Made by a program: the position numbers and the translations under genes. This document shows, piece after piece, positions 16,737 through 24,925 of a DNA stretch of 64,000 nt; the stretch's first letter is position 1, and every line of letters begins with the position of its first letter. The notes beneath the pieces are model-generated. The model made no database searches. It worked only from the letters and a program-made list of their open reading frames with translations, and was not told the DNA's origin. Source of the DNA: Anaeromonas frigoriresistens (lineage in GTDB: Bacteria; Bacillota; Clostridia; Tissierellales; SIT17); the NCBI RefSeq assembly GCF_016820655.1, contig NZ_WSFT01000053.1, positions 62,001 to 126,000 of the forward strand, in the 5' to 3' direction.

Positions 16737-17366
16737 ATGTGGAACTGTAAAAAATGTGGAGAAAAACATCAAGATGAATTTGATATTTGTTGGAATTGTG
16801 GCACAGGAAAAGATGGTAATATAAATAAAGATTTTAAAGTTGAATTAGATGAGAATGAAATAGAAGAATTAGCAGAAATAGAAGACATAAGTTTAAGCTC
16901 CTCTGATAAAGAAGAAAAAATAAATTCTATATTAGTTACTACCACTCAGATACTTCAAAATAGAAGAATAGTCAAATATTTTAATATGCTTACAGAAGAG
17001 TCAATGATAGGAACTGGAATTTTAAGTGAGTTTAGTGCATCTATTAATGATATTATAGGAGGTCAAGGTGCATATAGTAGTAAATTTAAAACAATAAAAG
17101 AAGATGTTTTGAAATTAATAAAATATAAGACATATAAATTAGGGGCAAATGCAATAGTGGGAACTGAAGTTGAATATTTAATTACACAGAATAATATGAT
17201 TATGTTCTCTATTTCAGGAACACCAGTTATAGCAGAAGACATAATTCATGAGAAATTAGATGTTTTAAATGAAATAGAGAAATTATTTAATTTAAAACAA
17301 AAAGAAGTATTAACGGAGGAAGAATATATAGAAAAGAAAAAAATACTATTAAATAAAATTAATTAG
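16737..17366 (+). CDS. Zinc-ribbon / YbjQ-like / SHOCT protein
   Basis: A 209-residue protein. Residues 3-22 form a zinc ribbon (WNCKKCGEKH and FDICWNCG). An acidic linker leads to a YbjQ-like (DUF74) domain at about 60-165, with LVTTTQILQNRRIVKYFNML, the GTG turn and NAIVGTEVEY. The last 35 residues (EIEKLFNLKQKEVLTEEEYIEKK) match a SHOCT-type short helical tail. Such domain sets are common in small proteins of unknown function in Firmicutes and phages. ATG after GTGAGGG. Ten bases separate it from the next gene, so the two form an operon. Confidence 0.65.
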   Translation: MWNCKKCGEKHQDEFDICWNCGTGKDGNINKDFKVELDENEIEELAEIEDISLSSSDKEEKINSILVTTTQILQNRRIVKYFNMLTEESMIGTGILSEFSASINDIIGGQGAYSSKFKTIKEDVLKLIKYKTYKLGANAIVGTEVEYLITQNNMIMFSISGTPVIAEDIIHEKLDVLNEIEKLFNLKQKEVLTEEEYIEKKKILLNKIN

Positions 17367-17376
17367 GTGGGATAGG

Positions 17377-18063
17377 GTGAATATATTATCAAATTTACTT
17401 TCTGGAATTGGTGGAGTTTTGATAGGTGGTTTTATAACATGGTGGAGTAATCTTGCTATACAAAAGAAAAAAGTAATATTTGAGTTACAACAAGAACGTT
17501 ATATAGAAACTAAAAAATATATAGAAGAACTTATAAACATACTTGAAAAGCTAAATAATAGAATATATCTTTATCATATGAATATGGTTATATATTATGA
17601 AAAATCTTATTCTGAGGATAATGATAATAATATTTTACAAGAAAGATTTAAAAGAAACTCTGATTTGAATGAAGAAATTGATACTTTAAATCGTAGATTT
17701 AGAAGAAAGTTAGAAATTTTTAATAATTATGTAGATACTAATGAAATTCTACTTTTAAAATATAAACATGATTTGAATGAAGTAATTTCAAAAGGTCAAC
17801 ATATTTTTAAAAATATATGCAATATTAAGTTTATAATATTAAATAATGTTATTGAATTAAAAAAGGATATAGAAAAAGAGGTTAAAATTGATGAGGAATA
17901 TAAAAAAGAGAAGAAAAAAGAGTATCAATTTGCACTAGAACTTGTAAATAAAAATAATACTGAAATAAACAAAGTAATTACTTTTTATAACAACTTATTA
18001 AAAATACAGTTAAATGATATCTATGGGAATTATGTAAATATTAAAAATAAAAAAATAAAATAG
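17377..18063 (+). CDS. Membrane-anchored coiled-coil protein
   Basis: A 228-residue protein starting at GTG after TAGGTGGG. One N-terminal membrane span (about residues 5-27, rich in Gly) is followed by about 190 residues of charged helix, heavy in Lys, Glu and Asn, without motifs. This is consistent with a cytoplasmic coiled coil hung on the membrane. It is in an operon with the zinc-ribbon protein and ends before a strong hairpin. Function unknown. Confidence 0.6.
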   Translation: MNILSNLLSGIGGVLIGGFITWWSNLAIQKKKVIFELQQERYIETKKYIEELINILEKLNNRIYLYHMNMVIYYEKSYSEDNDNNILQERFKRNSDLNEEIDTLNRRFRRKLEIFNNYVDTNEILLLKYKHDLNEVISKGQHIFKNICNIKFIILNNVIELKKDIEKEVKIDEEYKKEKKKEYQFALELVNKNNTEINKVITFYNNLLKIQLNDIYGNYVNIKNKKIK

Positions 18064-18114
18064 AACATAAGATAACAAGAATTAAAAGTAAGTTTCGATA
18101 TAAAAAGAAGTAAA

Positions 18115-18146
18115 TTAAAAATACTGGTAATTACCAGTATTTTTAA
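18115..18146 (+). terminator. Perfect hairpin terminator
   Basis: TTAAAAATACTGGTAA and its perfect reverse complement form a 32-base palindrome ending in TTTTTAA. It closes the operon 16737-18063. Confidence 0.85.
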
Positions 18147-18302
18147 TTTGGTGATATTGATAAATACCTACAGGACAATATATAATTTAATATAAAAACA
18201 AGGAAATTAATAGTAATGCAGAATAACTACTAAAAGCTATTATAAGTGAATATTTGATGAAATCATAAGATTCTACTTATAAGAAGGGGTGGGGGAATAA
18301 AT

Positions 18303-19628
18303 ATGAAGGACAACGATATCCAAATTCCAAGAGAAGAACCTTTTAAAAATGATATATTAAACAGGAAACCAATCGCTGAAAACTTTACTAAAATTTTTAA
18401 TAATATGGATGGGAATTTAGTTGTTGGAATAGATGCTCCTTGGGGAACCGGTAAAACAACATTTATAAAAATGTGGAAAGAATATTTAGCATCCATAGAG
18501 GACTATAAAACAATATATTTTAATGCTTGGGAAAATGATGATAGTGATGACCCATTATTAGCCATAATTTATCAATTAGAAGAACAGTATAATGGGAAAA
18601 ATGATAAAATTGATAACATTAAAAAATATGGTGCTCAACTTATTAAGAAAACTGTGCCAATTGGACTAAGATTACTAACTAATGGAATTTTGGATGTTAA
18701 AGATGTTAAATTAGGTGAGTTCAATGAAAGTGAATTTGTAGATTTGGCTGGTAAATTAGGAGAAGTAGAATATAGTAAGTTTAAGCAAAGTAAAAACGCA
18801 AAAAGTGAATTTAAAAAAACTTTAATAGAATTTCAAAAAGAGCAAAATAAGAAAATAATTTTTTTCATTGATGAGCTAGATAGATGTAGACCTTCTTTTG
18901 CTATAGAAACACTAGAGAAGATAAAACATTTATTTGATATTGATAATTACTTTTTTATTATTTCTTTAGATAAGCAACAACTTTCTTGTTCTATTTCTAC
19001 TTTATATGGACAAGATATGGACTCACTAGGATATCTAAGAAGATTTATAGATTTGGATTACAGTTTACCGATTCCAGATAAAAGAAATTATGTTGAAATG
19101 ATGATTAATACATATAAACTTAATAGAGATAATTGGTTTTGGGTATATCTTAAAAAGATGATTGACTTAATGGATTATAGCTTAAGAGATATTGACAAAT
19201 TATTTTATTATTTAAAAATCATATTACCATCTACAATTTTTCATAAGGATGGTAAAGAATATTCAGACGCCTATTCAGCTGTAATGGGGATTGTATATTC
19301 TTTTTTAATATCAATAAAGTTAAAAAAACCTTTATTGTATAATAAAATAGTTTTAAAAAATTATAAAACTTCATCACTTATAAATGAAATCAATATAAAT
19401 GATATTAAATTGGATAAATATTTTAATAATCAATTACGATTAATAATGATTGATACATTATCAGCTTTCTTAAATAGGAACTTAAAAAGTAACGCTGAAT
19501 CCAAATATGAAGATTTTAATTTGAAATTTGATTCAATTTATGGTGAATATAACTTAAATCGATTATGGGAAAATAATAAGTGTATTGTAATTAATCAATT
19601 AGATTTTCTAGACAATTTTTTTATATAG
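18303..19628 (+). CDS. KAP-family P-loop NTPase
   Basis: A 441-residue protein. VVGIDAPWGTGKTTFIKMW holds Walker A (K51, T52) and KIIFFIDELDRCRP holds Walker B (D190, E191), both in the wording typical of KAP NTPases, with YFNAWENDD between them. No membrane spans are evident in the visible insertion, unlike many KAP proteins, but a separate membrane protein is encoded two genes later. The KAP family includes PifA of plasmid F, which blocks phage T7. ATG is preceded by a purine-rich AAGAAGGGGTGGGGG. It heads a three-gene rightward group with 19706 and 20948. Confidence 0.85.
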   Translation: MKDNDIQIPREEPFKNDILNRKPIAENFTKIFNNMDGNLVVGIDAPWGTGKTTFIKMWKEYLASIEDYKTIYFNAWENDDSDDPLLAIIYQLEEQYNGKNDKIDNIKKYGAQLIKKTVPIGLRLLTNGILDVKDVKLGEFNESEFVDLAGKLGEVEYSKFKQSKNAKSEFKKTLIEFQKEQNKKIIFFIDELDRCRPSFAIETLEKIKHLFDIDNYFFIISLDKQQLSCSISTLYGQDMDSLGYLRRFIDLDYSLPIPDKRNYVEMMINTYKLNRDNWFWVYLKKMIDLMDYSLRDIDKLFYYLKIILPSTIFHKDGKEYSDAYSAVMGIVYSFLISIKLKKPLLYNKIVLKNYKTSSLINEININDIKLDKYFNNQLRLIMIDTLSAFLNRNLKSNAESKYEDFNLKFDSIYGEYNLNRLWENNKCIVINQLDFLDNFFI

Positions 19629-19705
19629 TATTTATGGAGATAGAGTAAGAACATTTAATTATAAAAAAGAAACTTTAACTAAACTACTATTTAGGAGGGT
19701 AAAAG

Positions 19706-20779
19706 ATGGATTTGGATGAATTGGAAAAAGATACCATATTACTACACATAGATGAGAACGAAAGGATGTCAGATTTAGCAATATTATCTCTAAGGATTGC
19801 TTTGAAATCATATTTCACAACATATTCTTCTATAAAATATCGTATAGGAGCTTTAAAATTTAACTCTGAAGGTGTTAATTTATTTACATATAATTATTAT
19901 GAAGAATACTCTAAAGTTATAGTATACTTACATCATTTTTTTGAACTTATAATTAAGGAGTACTTAAGAAATGAAGATGAATTATTAGTAATTGATTTTG
20001 TTAGAGACCCACTAATTCTTCATAAATTGATAAAAAAACAAGAGATTAGTCCAGAAGAATATAATAAAATATTTACTATTGAATTTTCTAAATCGTTAAG
20101 AATGCTGGTAGATTTAGTTAAAAGTAAATCAATCTACTCTGATGGAAGGATAGATTTTTTAATTGAAAGAAAAAATGTAGATGCATTAATTAAATTAAAT
20201 AATTTTAGAAATAGAATAGTGCATCGTGGGAGCTTTATATTAAAGTATAAATCACTAGATATATTTATTGGTAAGTATCTTTTACCTATAATAAAAAAAA
20301 TCTTAGAATTAAATGAAGGAGAAAAACTAGGAAATGTATGGAAGTATAAAAATAACTTTTTAGGCATTGATGTAATAGATGAAATAATTAATGTTTTTGA
20401 GGAAGTGGATTATAATATGGATAAAGTAGCATATTTAAAAGAAATAGGTCGTGCATCATATGAAAATCCGCTTAACTCTAGTTTTAAAATTTTCGATGAC
20501 CAAGTTATTAGAAGAACAACTGAGATGCTGAATTATGAAGAGCAGTCTCAGAATGTTTCTAAAATTATTAAATGTCCTGTTTGTGGACAAAGAACATTAA
20601 CAATTTATGAAGATGAAGAATTGAACATAGATGAAGAAGGGCAGATGATAGAACATTTTAGGTATACATATGAAGCAAAATGCTATTGTTGTACATTTGA
20701 GGTTAATCATCATTTAGCAAATCCTAGAGAATGTGATTTAGATATTACTGATTTATGGTATGGAGAAGATATAGTGTAA
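19706..20779 (+). CDS. HEPN-like protein with C-terminal zinc ribbon
   Basis: A 357-residue protein. The helical part contains NNFRNRIVHRG: R168-N-R-I-V-H173 fits the R-x4-6-H motif of HEPN ribonucleases. The C-terminus has a four-cysteine zinc ribbon (KCPVCGQ near 290 and CYCC near 330). ATG follows TTAGGAGGG at ideal spacing, 77 bases after the KAP gene. KAP or other STAND-like NTPases coupled to a HEPN protein often form abortive defence pairs, so RNA cleavage is a plausible role. HEPN is inferred from one motif and helical context. Confidence 0.6.
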   Translation: MDLDELEKDTILLHIDENERMSDLAILSLRIALKSYFTTYSSIKYRIGALKFNSEGVNLFTYNYYEEYSKVIVYLHHFFELIIKEYLRNEDELLVIDFVRDPLILHKLIKKQEISPEEYNKIFTIEFSKSLRMLVDLVKSKSIYSDGRIDFLIERKNVDALIKLNNFRNRIVHRGSFILKYKSLDIFIGKYLLPIIKKILELNEGEKLGNVWKYKNNFLGIDVIDEIINVFEEVDYNMDKVAYLKEIGRASYENPLNSSFKIFDDQVIRRTTEMLNYEEQSQNVSKIIKCPVCGQRTLTIYEDEELNIDEEGQMIEHFRYTYEAKCYCCTFEVNHHLANPRECDLDITDLWYGEDIV

Positions 20780-20947
20780 TAATAAAGCATTTTATATATC
20801 ATTATACTATCCTTTAAACTTATAATTACTAGCATATTAGTGGTTTTAAAAATAAATAAATATTTGTTTCTTATTTATAACATATTCAAGAAAAGAATAT
20901 TGATAACAATAAATTATTTTTAAAATTAATTAAAAGGTGGGTTAAGT

Positions 20948-21502
20948 ATGTCAAAAAATCAAGTTACTCTCATGGTGAGTAAATATATAATATTATGTAT
21001 CAAGACAATATTTATATCAATATTATTTATAATAATTCCTATTTTCTTTCTTCGTGTTACTAGAGAAAATATATTAAGATTATTTTTTGAGATAGCATCC
21101 TTGATGATTACCGTTATACTTCCTTTAGTAGTAATAGATGGAACATTATTTGAAAGTTCTAAAGAGGATGATATAAATTATACTCTACTTAAAAGTCTTA
21201 ACGGAAATAAAAAAGAGAAACAATTAGCTCATGTGGACATTATTTCGGGAATTATATTTATAAACAGTGCAATGGTTATCGGGTATATTAATGAATGGAT
21301 TTTTCAAACAGTAATTGAACCTTCTAACCATCAATTAGCAATTCAGATAATTATTAATACTTCATGGGTAATATTGTTTGTATCATTACTCATAAAATTG
21401 CATTGTGTCTTAGTGAGGAGAAAAAAAGCAAAAGAGAATAAACAACAAAATATAGAAAGAGAATGTAAAACATTTTTTGTAACTGTGAGAGAAGTAGAGT
21501 GA
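20948..21502 (+). CDS. Four-helix membrane protein of the KAP/HEPN group
   Basis: A 184-residue protein with four predicted membrane spans (about residues 13-36, 45-65, 97-120 and 131-153) and a basic cytoplasmic tail. No family recognised. The ribosome site is AAAAGGTGGG. It is 168 bases behind the HEPN-like gene on the same strand, so joint function is plausible but not shown. Confidence 0.55.
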   Translation: MSKNQVTLMVSKYIILCIKTIFISILFIIIPIFFLRVTRENILRLFFEIASLMITVILPLVVIDGTLFESSKEDDINYTLLKSLNGNKKEKQLAHVDIISGIIFINSAMVIGYINEWIFQTVIEPSNHQLAIQIIINTSWVILFVSLLIKLHCVLVRRKKAKENKQQNIERECKTFFVTVREVE

Positions 21503-21743
21503 TTTAACTAATATAATTACTAAATATATCCATTAAGCTAGATTTACTTTTGAAATTTTTATTTTTATTATAATATAAAAACTGTTATAATTAGACTATG
21601 ATATACTGAAAAATTCACTATATCTGAACTACGGTTTTTATGAAAATTTAAAATCTTAGTTGAACTACGATATACATAATAAAAAAATAGAGAAATTTTA
21701 TATCAATGATATTTTCAATCTATACCTTTTAAATGTTGTAATC

Positions 21744-21860
21744 ATGACATTTAAAGACATCAAAACTATGGAAAAACTTATAGATGCATTAGAAGATAAT
21801 GACGATGTTCAAGAAGTTTATCATAACTGGGACATGCCTGAGGATATGGAAGAAGAATAA
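21744..21860 (+). pseudogene. yebC: 3' end of yebC (pmpR), displaced fragment
   Basis: The last 38 codons read [18 protein letters not shown] then [20 protein letters not shown], which is the C-terminus of YebC/PmpR-family regulators. The other 200 or so residues are absent. The frame extends upstream to TTG 21660 with unrelated residues. A strong terminator follows at once, as expected for the true end of the gene. yebC commonly lies beside bofC/ruvC in Clostridia, and both occur further right. It is best read as the chromosomal side of an integration junction, with the rest of yebC expected left of the window. Confidence 0.8.
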
Positions 21861-21875
21861 TTATATAGCATAATA

Positions 21876-21914
21876 AAACACCTCTAAAATCTATAGATTT
21901 TAGAGGTGTTTTTA
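21876..21914 (+). terminator. Intrinsic terminator of yebC
   Basis: ACACCTCTAAAAT and its exact reverse complement enclose a short loop, followed by GTTTTTAA, 16 bases after the yebC stop. Confidence 0.9.
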
Positions 21915-21965
21915 ATTTTTGAAAGTAAAAACTGTTAATATATGGTATGATTAACATAAATAAAA

Positions 21966-21990
21966 ATATCTGACAATTCAGATGTTTTTA
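21966..21990 (+). terminator. Small hairpin before the 22038 gene
   Basis: ATCTGA-CAAT-TCAGAT followed by GTTTTTATTTA. Possible terminator or leader structure of the downstream gene. Confidence 0.45.
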
Positions 21991-22037
21991 TTTATAGGAA
22001 AATTTATTTGAAATTTTATAAAGTGGGGAGGAAAATA

Positions 22038-22583
22038 ATGGATAAGGTGATTTTTATACTTTTTGGGATTTTCTATATTATTTATGGACTTATTGTTATT
22101 AGTGGTAAAAAGTTTATGGTGAGAAGCAAGTATGAAGCAATAATTCAAAACTTTTTTTTCTTAGCAATTATCATCTCGCGATTTATTGAAATTGATGGTG
22201 GAATATTTATAATATCTATTTTCATACTAATATTTGCTTTAATATTTCTAGGACAGAGAGGAGTCTATACCATGTATAATGTAAATGGTGAAACTTTCTC
22301 ATCAATTCTTATGAGTATTTTAGAGGAGAAAAACATATCATATGTGGTTAATAAAGATGAATTAGTATTAAAAGGTTATAATAATGAGGTTATATTTTAC
22401 CGCAAACCTCTTAATTCATTACAAATTAATTTAAAAGAGATAAGACACTTAGATTTCTATAAAGAATTATTAAAAGAGCTATCAAATCAAATTAAAGAAG
22501 TAAACTTGAAATTATTTCCTACAGCAGGGATTGTAGATTTATTATTAGGAATTGGATTTTTAGCTTTAGTTCAATTTATGTAA
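22038..22583 (+). CDS. Membrane protein of unknown function
   Basis: A 181-residue protein from ATG 22038, chosen because GGGGAGG lies just upstream. Two or three membrane spans fill the first 80 residues. The following 80-residue soluble part (NGETFSSILMSILEEKNISY) resembles a small alpha/beta domain, and a last hydrophobic helix ends the protein. Not recognised. Confidence 0.55.
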   Translation: MDKVIFILFGIFYIIYGLIVISGKKFMVRSKYEAIIQNFFFLAIIISRFIEIDGGIFIISIFILIFALIFLGQRGVYTMYNVNGETFSSILMSILEEKNISYVVNKDELVLKGYNNEVIFYRKPLNSLQINLKEIRHLDFYKELLKELSNQIKEVNLKLFPTAGIVDLLLGIGFLALVQFM

Positions 22584-22600
22584 ATTATGGGGGATGGAAA

Positions 22601-22712
22601 TGAATAAGAATCTGATTACAGTATTATTAATAACTATTTTGCTGATGAAAAGTCATATCAGGATTTTATAATTGGAATGTAGTATGGAATTTATAATGAA
22701 AGAAGGTTAATT
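22601..22712 (+). pseudogene. Degraded small membrane-protein gene
   Basis: ATG 22601 after GGGGGA starts MNKNLITVLLITILLMKSH and stops after 23 codons. In another frame the text continues FADEKSYQDFIIGM, a TAG, then YGIYNERRLINE. This looks like one short gene damaged by a shift and a stop. Low certainty. Confidence 0.3.
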
Positions 22713-22713
22713 A

Positions 22714-22920
22714 ATGAAAGGGATAAAAAATAATATTAATATTATACTAATAGGTTTAGGAATAATCACTCTTATTATTGAATTTAATTTTTATATGTTT
22801 AATGGTATTTTGGGTTGGTTTTTAACTACTTTAGGAGTAATATTGATAGGACTTGGGATATTTTATAAGTCAAAAAATCCTTTAAAACTTCTATTTGAAA
22901 TTATATTAGAATTATTCTAG
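22714..22920 (+). CDS. Small two-span membrane protein
   Basis: 68 residues with two hydrophobic spans (about 8-27 and 31-50). Weak AGAAGG ribosome site upstream. It sits in a series of small membrane proteins with short gaps, probably one transcript. No family recognised. Confidence 0.4.
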   Translation: MKGIKNNINIILIGLGIITLIIEFNFYMFNGILGWFLTTLGVILIGLGIFYKSKNPLKLLFEIILELF

Positions 22921-22932
22921 GGGGTCTTACAT

Positions 22933-23121
22933 ATGATAGATGATAAAAAAGTAAATTTAATAGTAGTTTTTATTCAATTAATTATTTGGATTTATATTGC
23001 TGTTACATTAATGATCTATGAAACATATAAAATTAGTCATCTTATTTCTTTTATTCTACTATTATTTACTTATATCATTATAATAATAAGATATATAAAA
23101 AATAAAAGGAGTAATCGATGA
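22933..23121 (+). CDS. Small two-span membrane protein
   Basis: 62 residues with two hydrophobic spans (about 7-27 and 34-54) and a basic tail. GGGGG overlaps the preceding stop region and serves as ribosome site. Last gene before the terminator at 23193. Confidence 0.4.
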   Translation: MIDDKKVNLIVVFIQLIIWIYIAVTLMIYETYKISHLISFILLLFTYIIIIIRYIKNKRSNR

Positions 23122-23192
23122 AGAAAGATTTAATTATTTTTTAGTGTTATATATTTTCATATAAAAGAGTACTTTAAAAAAATTGATTAATC

Positions 23193-23224
23193 AAAAACAG
23201 GACCTGATTCAGGTCCTGTTTTTA
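23193..23224. terminator. Bidirectional terminator
   Basis: AACAGGACCTGA-TT-CAGGTCCTGTT with T run on the right and A run on the left. It serves the rightward small genes and the leftward gene that ends at 23225. Confidence 0.85.
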
Positions 23225-23434
23225 TTATTGATGACAAGGCCCTTTAGTATCGTTCACTTGAGTGCCAGAGTAAGGATTATAATTTAATTCTGATGTTCTT
23301 TTGTAGGACTCTAAGAACATTTCAAGATTGGTTTTTAGATCCTTTTCTGAACTAGATGCTTTTAGGGCTCTTTTTATGACCTGTTTTGGATATTTTTCTC
23401 TTAATTTTTTCCTTTCTTTTCTACTTATTTTCAT
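23225..23434 (-). CDS. Small hypothetical protein
   Basis: 69 residues, very basic at the N-terminus (MKISRKERKKLREKYPKQV) with a helical middle and a Pro/Gly/Thr-rich tail ending GPCHQ. A weak AAGGAT ribosome site precedes the ATG. It shares the terminator at 23193. Unrecognised; could be a nucleic-acid-binding or spore-associated peptide. Confidence 0.45.
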   Translation of the reverse strand: MKISRKERKKLREKYPKQVIKRALKASSSEKDLKTNLEMFLESYKRTSELNYNPYSGTQVNDTKGPCHQ

Positions 23435-23687
23435 AATATCACGATCCTTTTATCTCTATATTTATATTATATTACAAAATCCAGTGAATTAGCTTTTAAA
23501 TATTTTTAATATTCTGTATACTTCATTATTTATTAAAGTTTTAGGAATTATTTTTTTGTACAAGAATATACATATAAAAATAATAAATTTAATTTTAAAG
23601 ACAAGTCATAGTATTTAAAATGAGAAAGGAGGAATAGTTTCGAAACTTAAGCTTTGAAAAATAGTATTAAATGAGGGGGAATTTTTG

Positions 23688-24845
23688 ATGAAGAAGCTAT
23701 TAAGTTTAACATTGATTTTAGTAATGGTACTAAGTTTAGCTGCTTGTGGAGGGGACTCAGCTAGTGATAAACCCAAAGGAGATTGGAAAATAGGTATTAT
23801 GACTGGTACTGTATCTCAGAATGAAGAAGAATATAGAGCTGCTGAAAGAGTATTAGAGAAGTATGGAGAAGATAGAGTTATTATCCAAACTTATCCTGAT
23901 CAATTTATGAAAGAGCAAGAAACTACTATTGCTAACATAGTTAGTATGGCATCTGATCCTAAGGTTAAAGCTATAGTAATTGTTCAAGGTATTCCTGGAA
24001 CATCTGCTGCTATAGATAAGGTTAAGGAAATGAGAGAAGATATCCTGTTTGTAGTAGGAACTGCTGGTGAAGATCCAAATATGATCGCTTCAAAAGCAGA
24101 TGTAGTATTCCAAATGGATGAATTAGGAATGGGTACAGCTGTTATAGAACAGGCTAAGAAGCAAGGAGCAGAAACATTTGTTCATTATTCATTCCCTAGA
24201 CATATGTCATATGCATTATTAGCTGCAAGAAGAGATTTATTTAAAGAGACTTGTGAAGAATTAGGTTTAGAGTTTGTAGATGCAACTGCACCAGACCCAA
24301 CAGGAGATGCTGGAGTATCTGGAGCACAACAGTTTATATTAGAAGATGTTCCTAGAAAGATATCAGAGTATGGTGAAAATACTGCTCTATTTGCTACAAA
24401 TTGCTCTATGCAAGAACCTTTAATTAAATCAGCATTAACTGAAGGAGCTATTTTACCACAACAATGTTGTCCATCTCCATTCCACGGATATCCAGGAGCT
24501 TTAGGAATAGAAATTCCTGAAGATAAAAAAGGTGATATTAATTTTATTATAGATGAAATCAGTGGAAAAATTGAAGAAGGTGGCGGAAAGGGAAGATTCT
24601 CTACTTGGCCAGTACCTATGAATATGATGTTTGTTGAAGCTGGAGCAGAATATGCAAAAGCATATATAGAGGGTGACACTGATGGTAAATTAGACGTAGA
24701 TAAAGTAACAGAGAAATTTAATGAATATGTAAAAGAGAATGCAGGAATGGAAATAGATATGACTATAGTTCCTTATACAGATGAAAATACAGAGAAGACT
24801 TATGATAACTATTTAATGATTTTATCTGATTTTATTGATTTTTAA
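23688..24845 (+). CDS. DUF3798-family substrate-binding lipoprotein
   Basis: A 385-residue exported lipoprotein from ATG 23688, eight bases after GAGGGGG. The signal peptide ends in lipobox LAAC (C20), giving a lipid anchor on the outer membrane face. The mature part (DWKIGIMTGTVSQNEEEYRAAE onward, split here by motif) matches the DUF3798 family, periplasmic-binding-protein-like folds found beside sugar/nucleoside-type ABC transporters. Ligand unknown. Three transporter genes follow on the same strand after an attenuator-like hairpin, so this protein is likely made in excess. The gap 23435-23687 shows only promoter-type AT-rich sequence. Confidence 0.8.
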   Translation: MKKLLSLTLILVMVLSLAACGGDSASDKPKGDWKIGIMTGTVSQNEEEYRAAERVLEKYGEDRVIIQTYPDQFMKEQETTIANIVSMASDPKVKAIVIVQGIPGTSAAIDKVKEMREDILFVVGTAGEDPNMIASKADVVFQMDELGMGTAVIEQAKKQGAETFVHYSFPRHMSYALLAARRDLFKETCEELGLEFVDATAPDPTGDAGVSGAQQFILEDVPRKISEYGENTALFATNCSMQEPLIKSALTEGAILPQQCCPSPFHGYPGALGIEIPEDKKGDINFIIDEISGKIEEGGGKGRFSTWPVPMNMMFVEAGAEYAKAYIEGDTDGKLDVDKVTEKFNEYVKENAGMEIDMTIVPYTDENTEKTYDNYLMILSDFIDF

Positions 24846-24860
24846 TAGTTAATCAAATAT

Positions 24861-24884
24861 AAGGCTATCTGGTCAGATAGCCTT
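24861..24884 (+). terminator. Attenuator-like hairpin inside the ABC operon
   Basis: AAGGCTATCT-GGTC-AGATAGCCTT, a perfect ten-base stem with only a weak ATATAATTT tail. It lies between binding-protein and ATPase genes and probably lowers read-through or stabilises the upstream mRNA end. Confidence 0.6.
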
Positions 24885-24925
24885 ATATAATTTACTCTCC
24901 GATAATATAGAAGGGGGATTGGCAG

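Noticed and set aside
22933-23121. Small two-span protein considered as a holin
   Set aside because: No lysis gene or phage structural gene nearby; size and topology alone are not enough.
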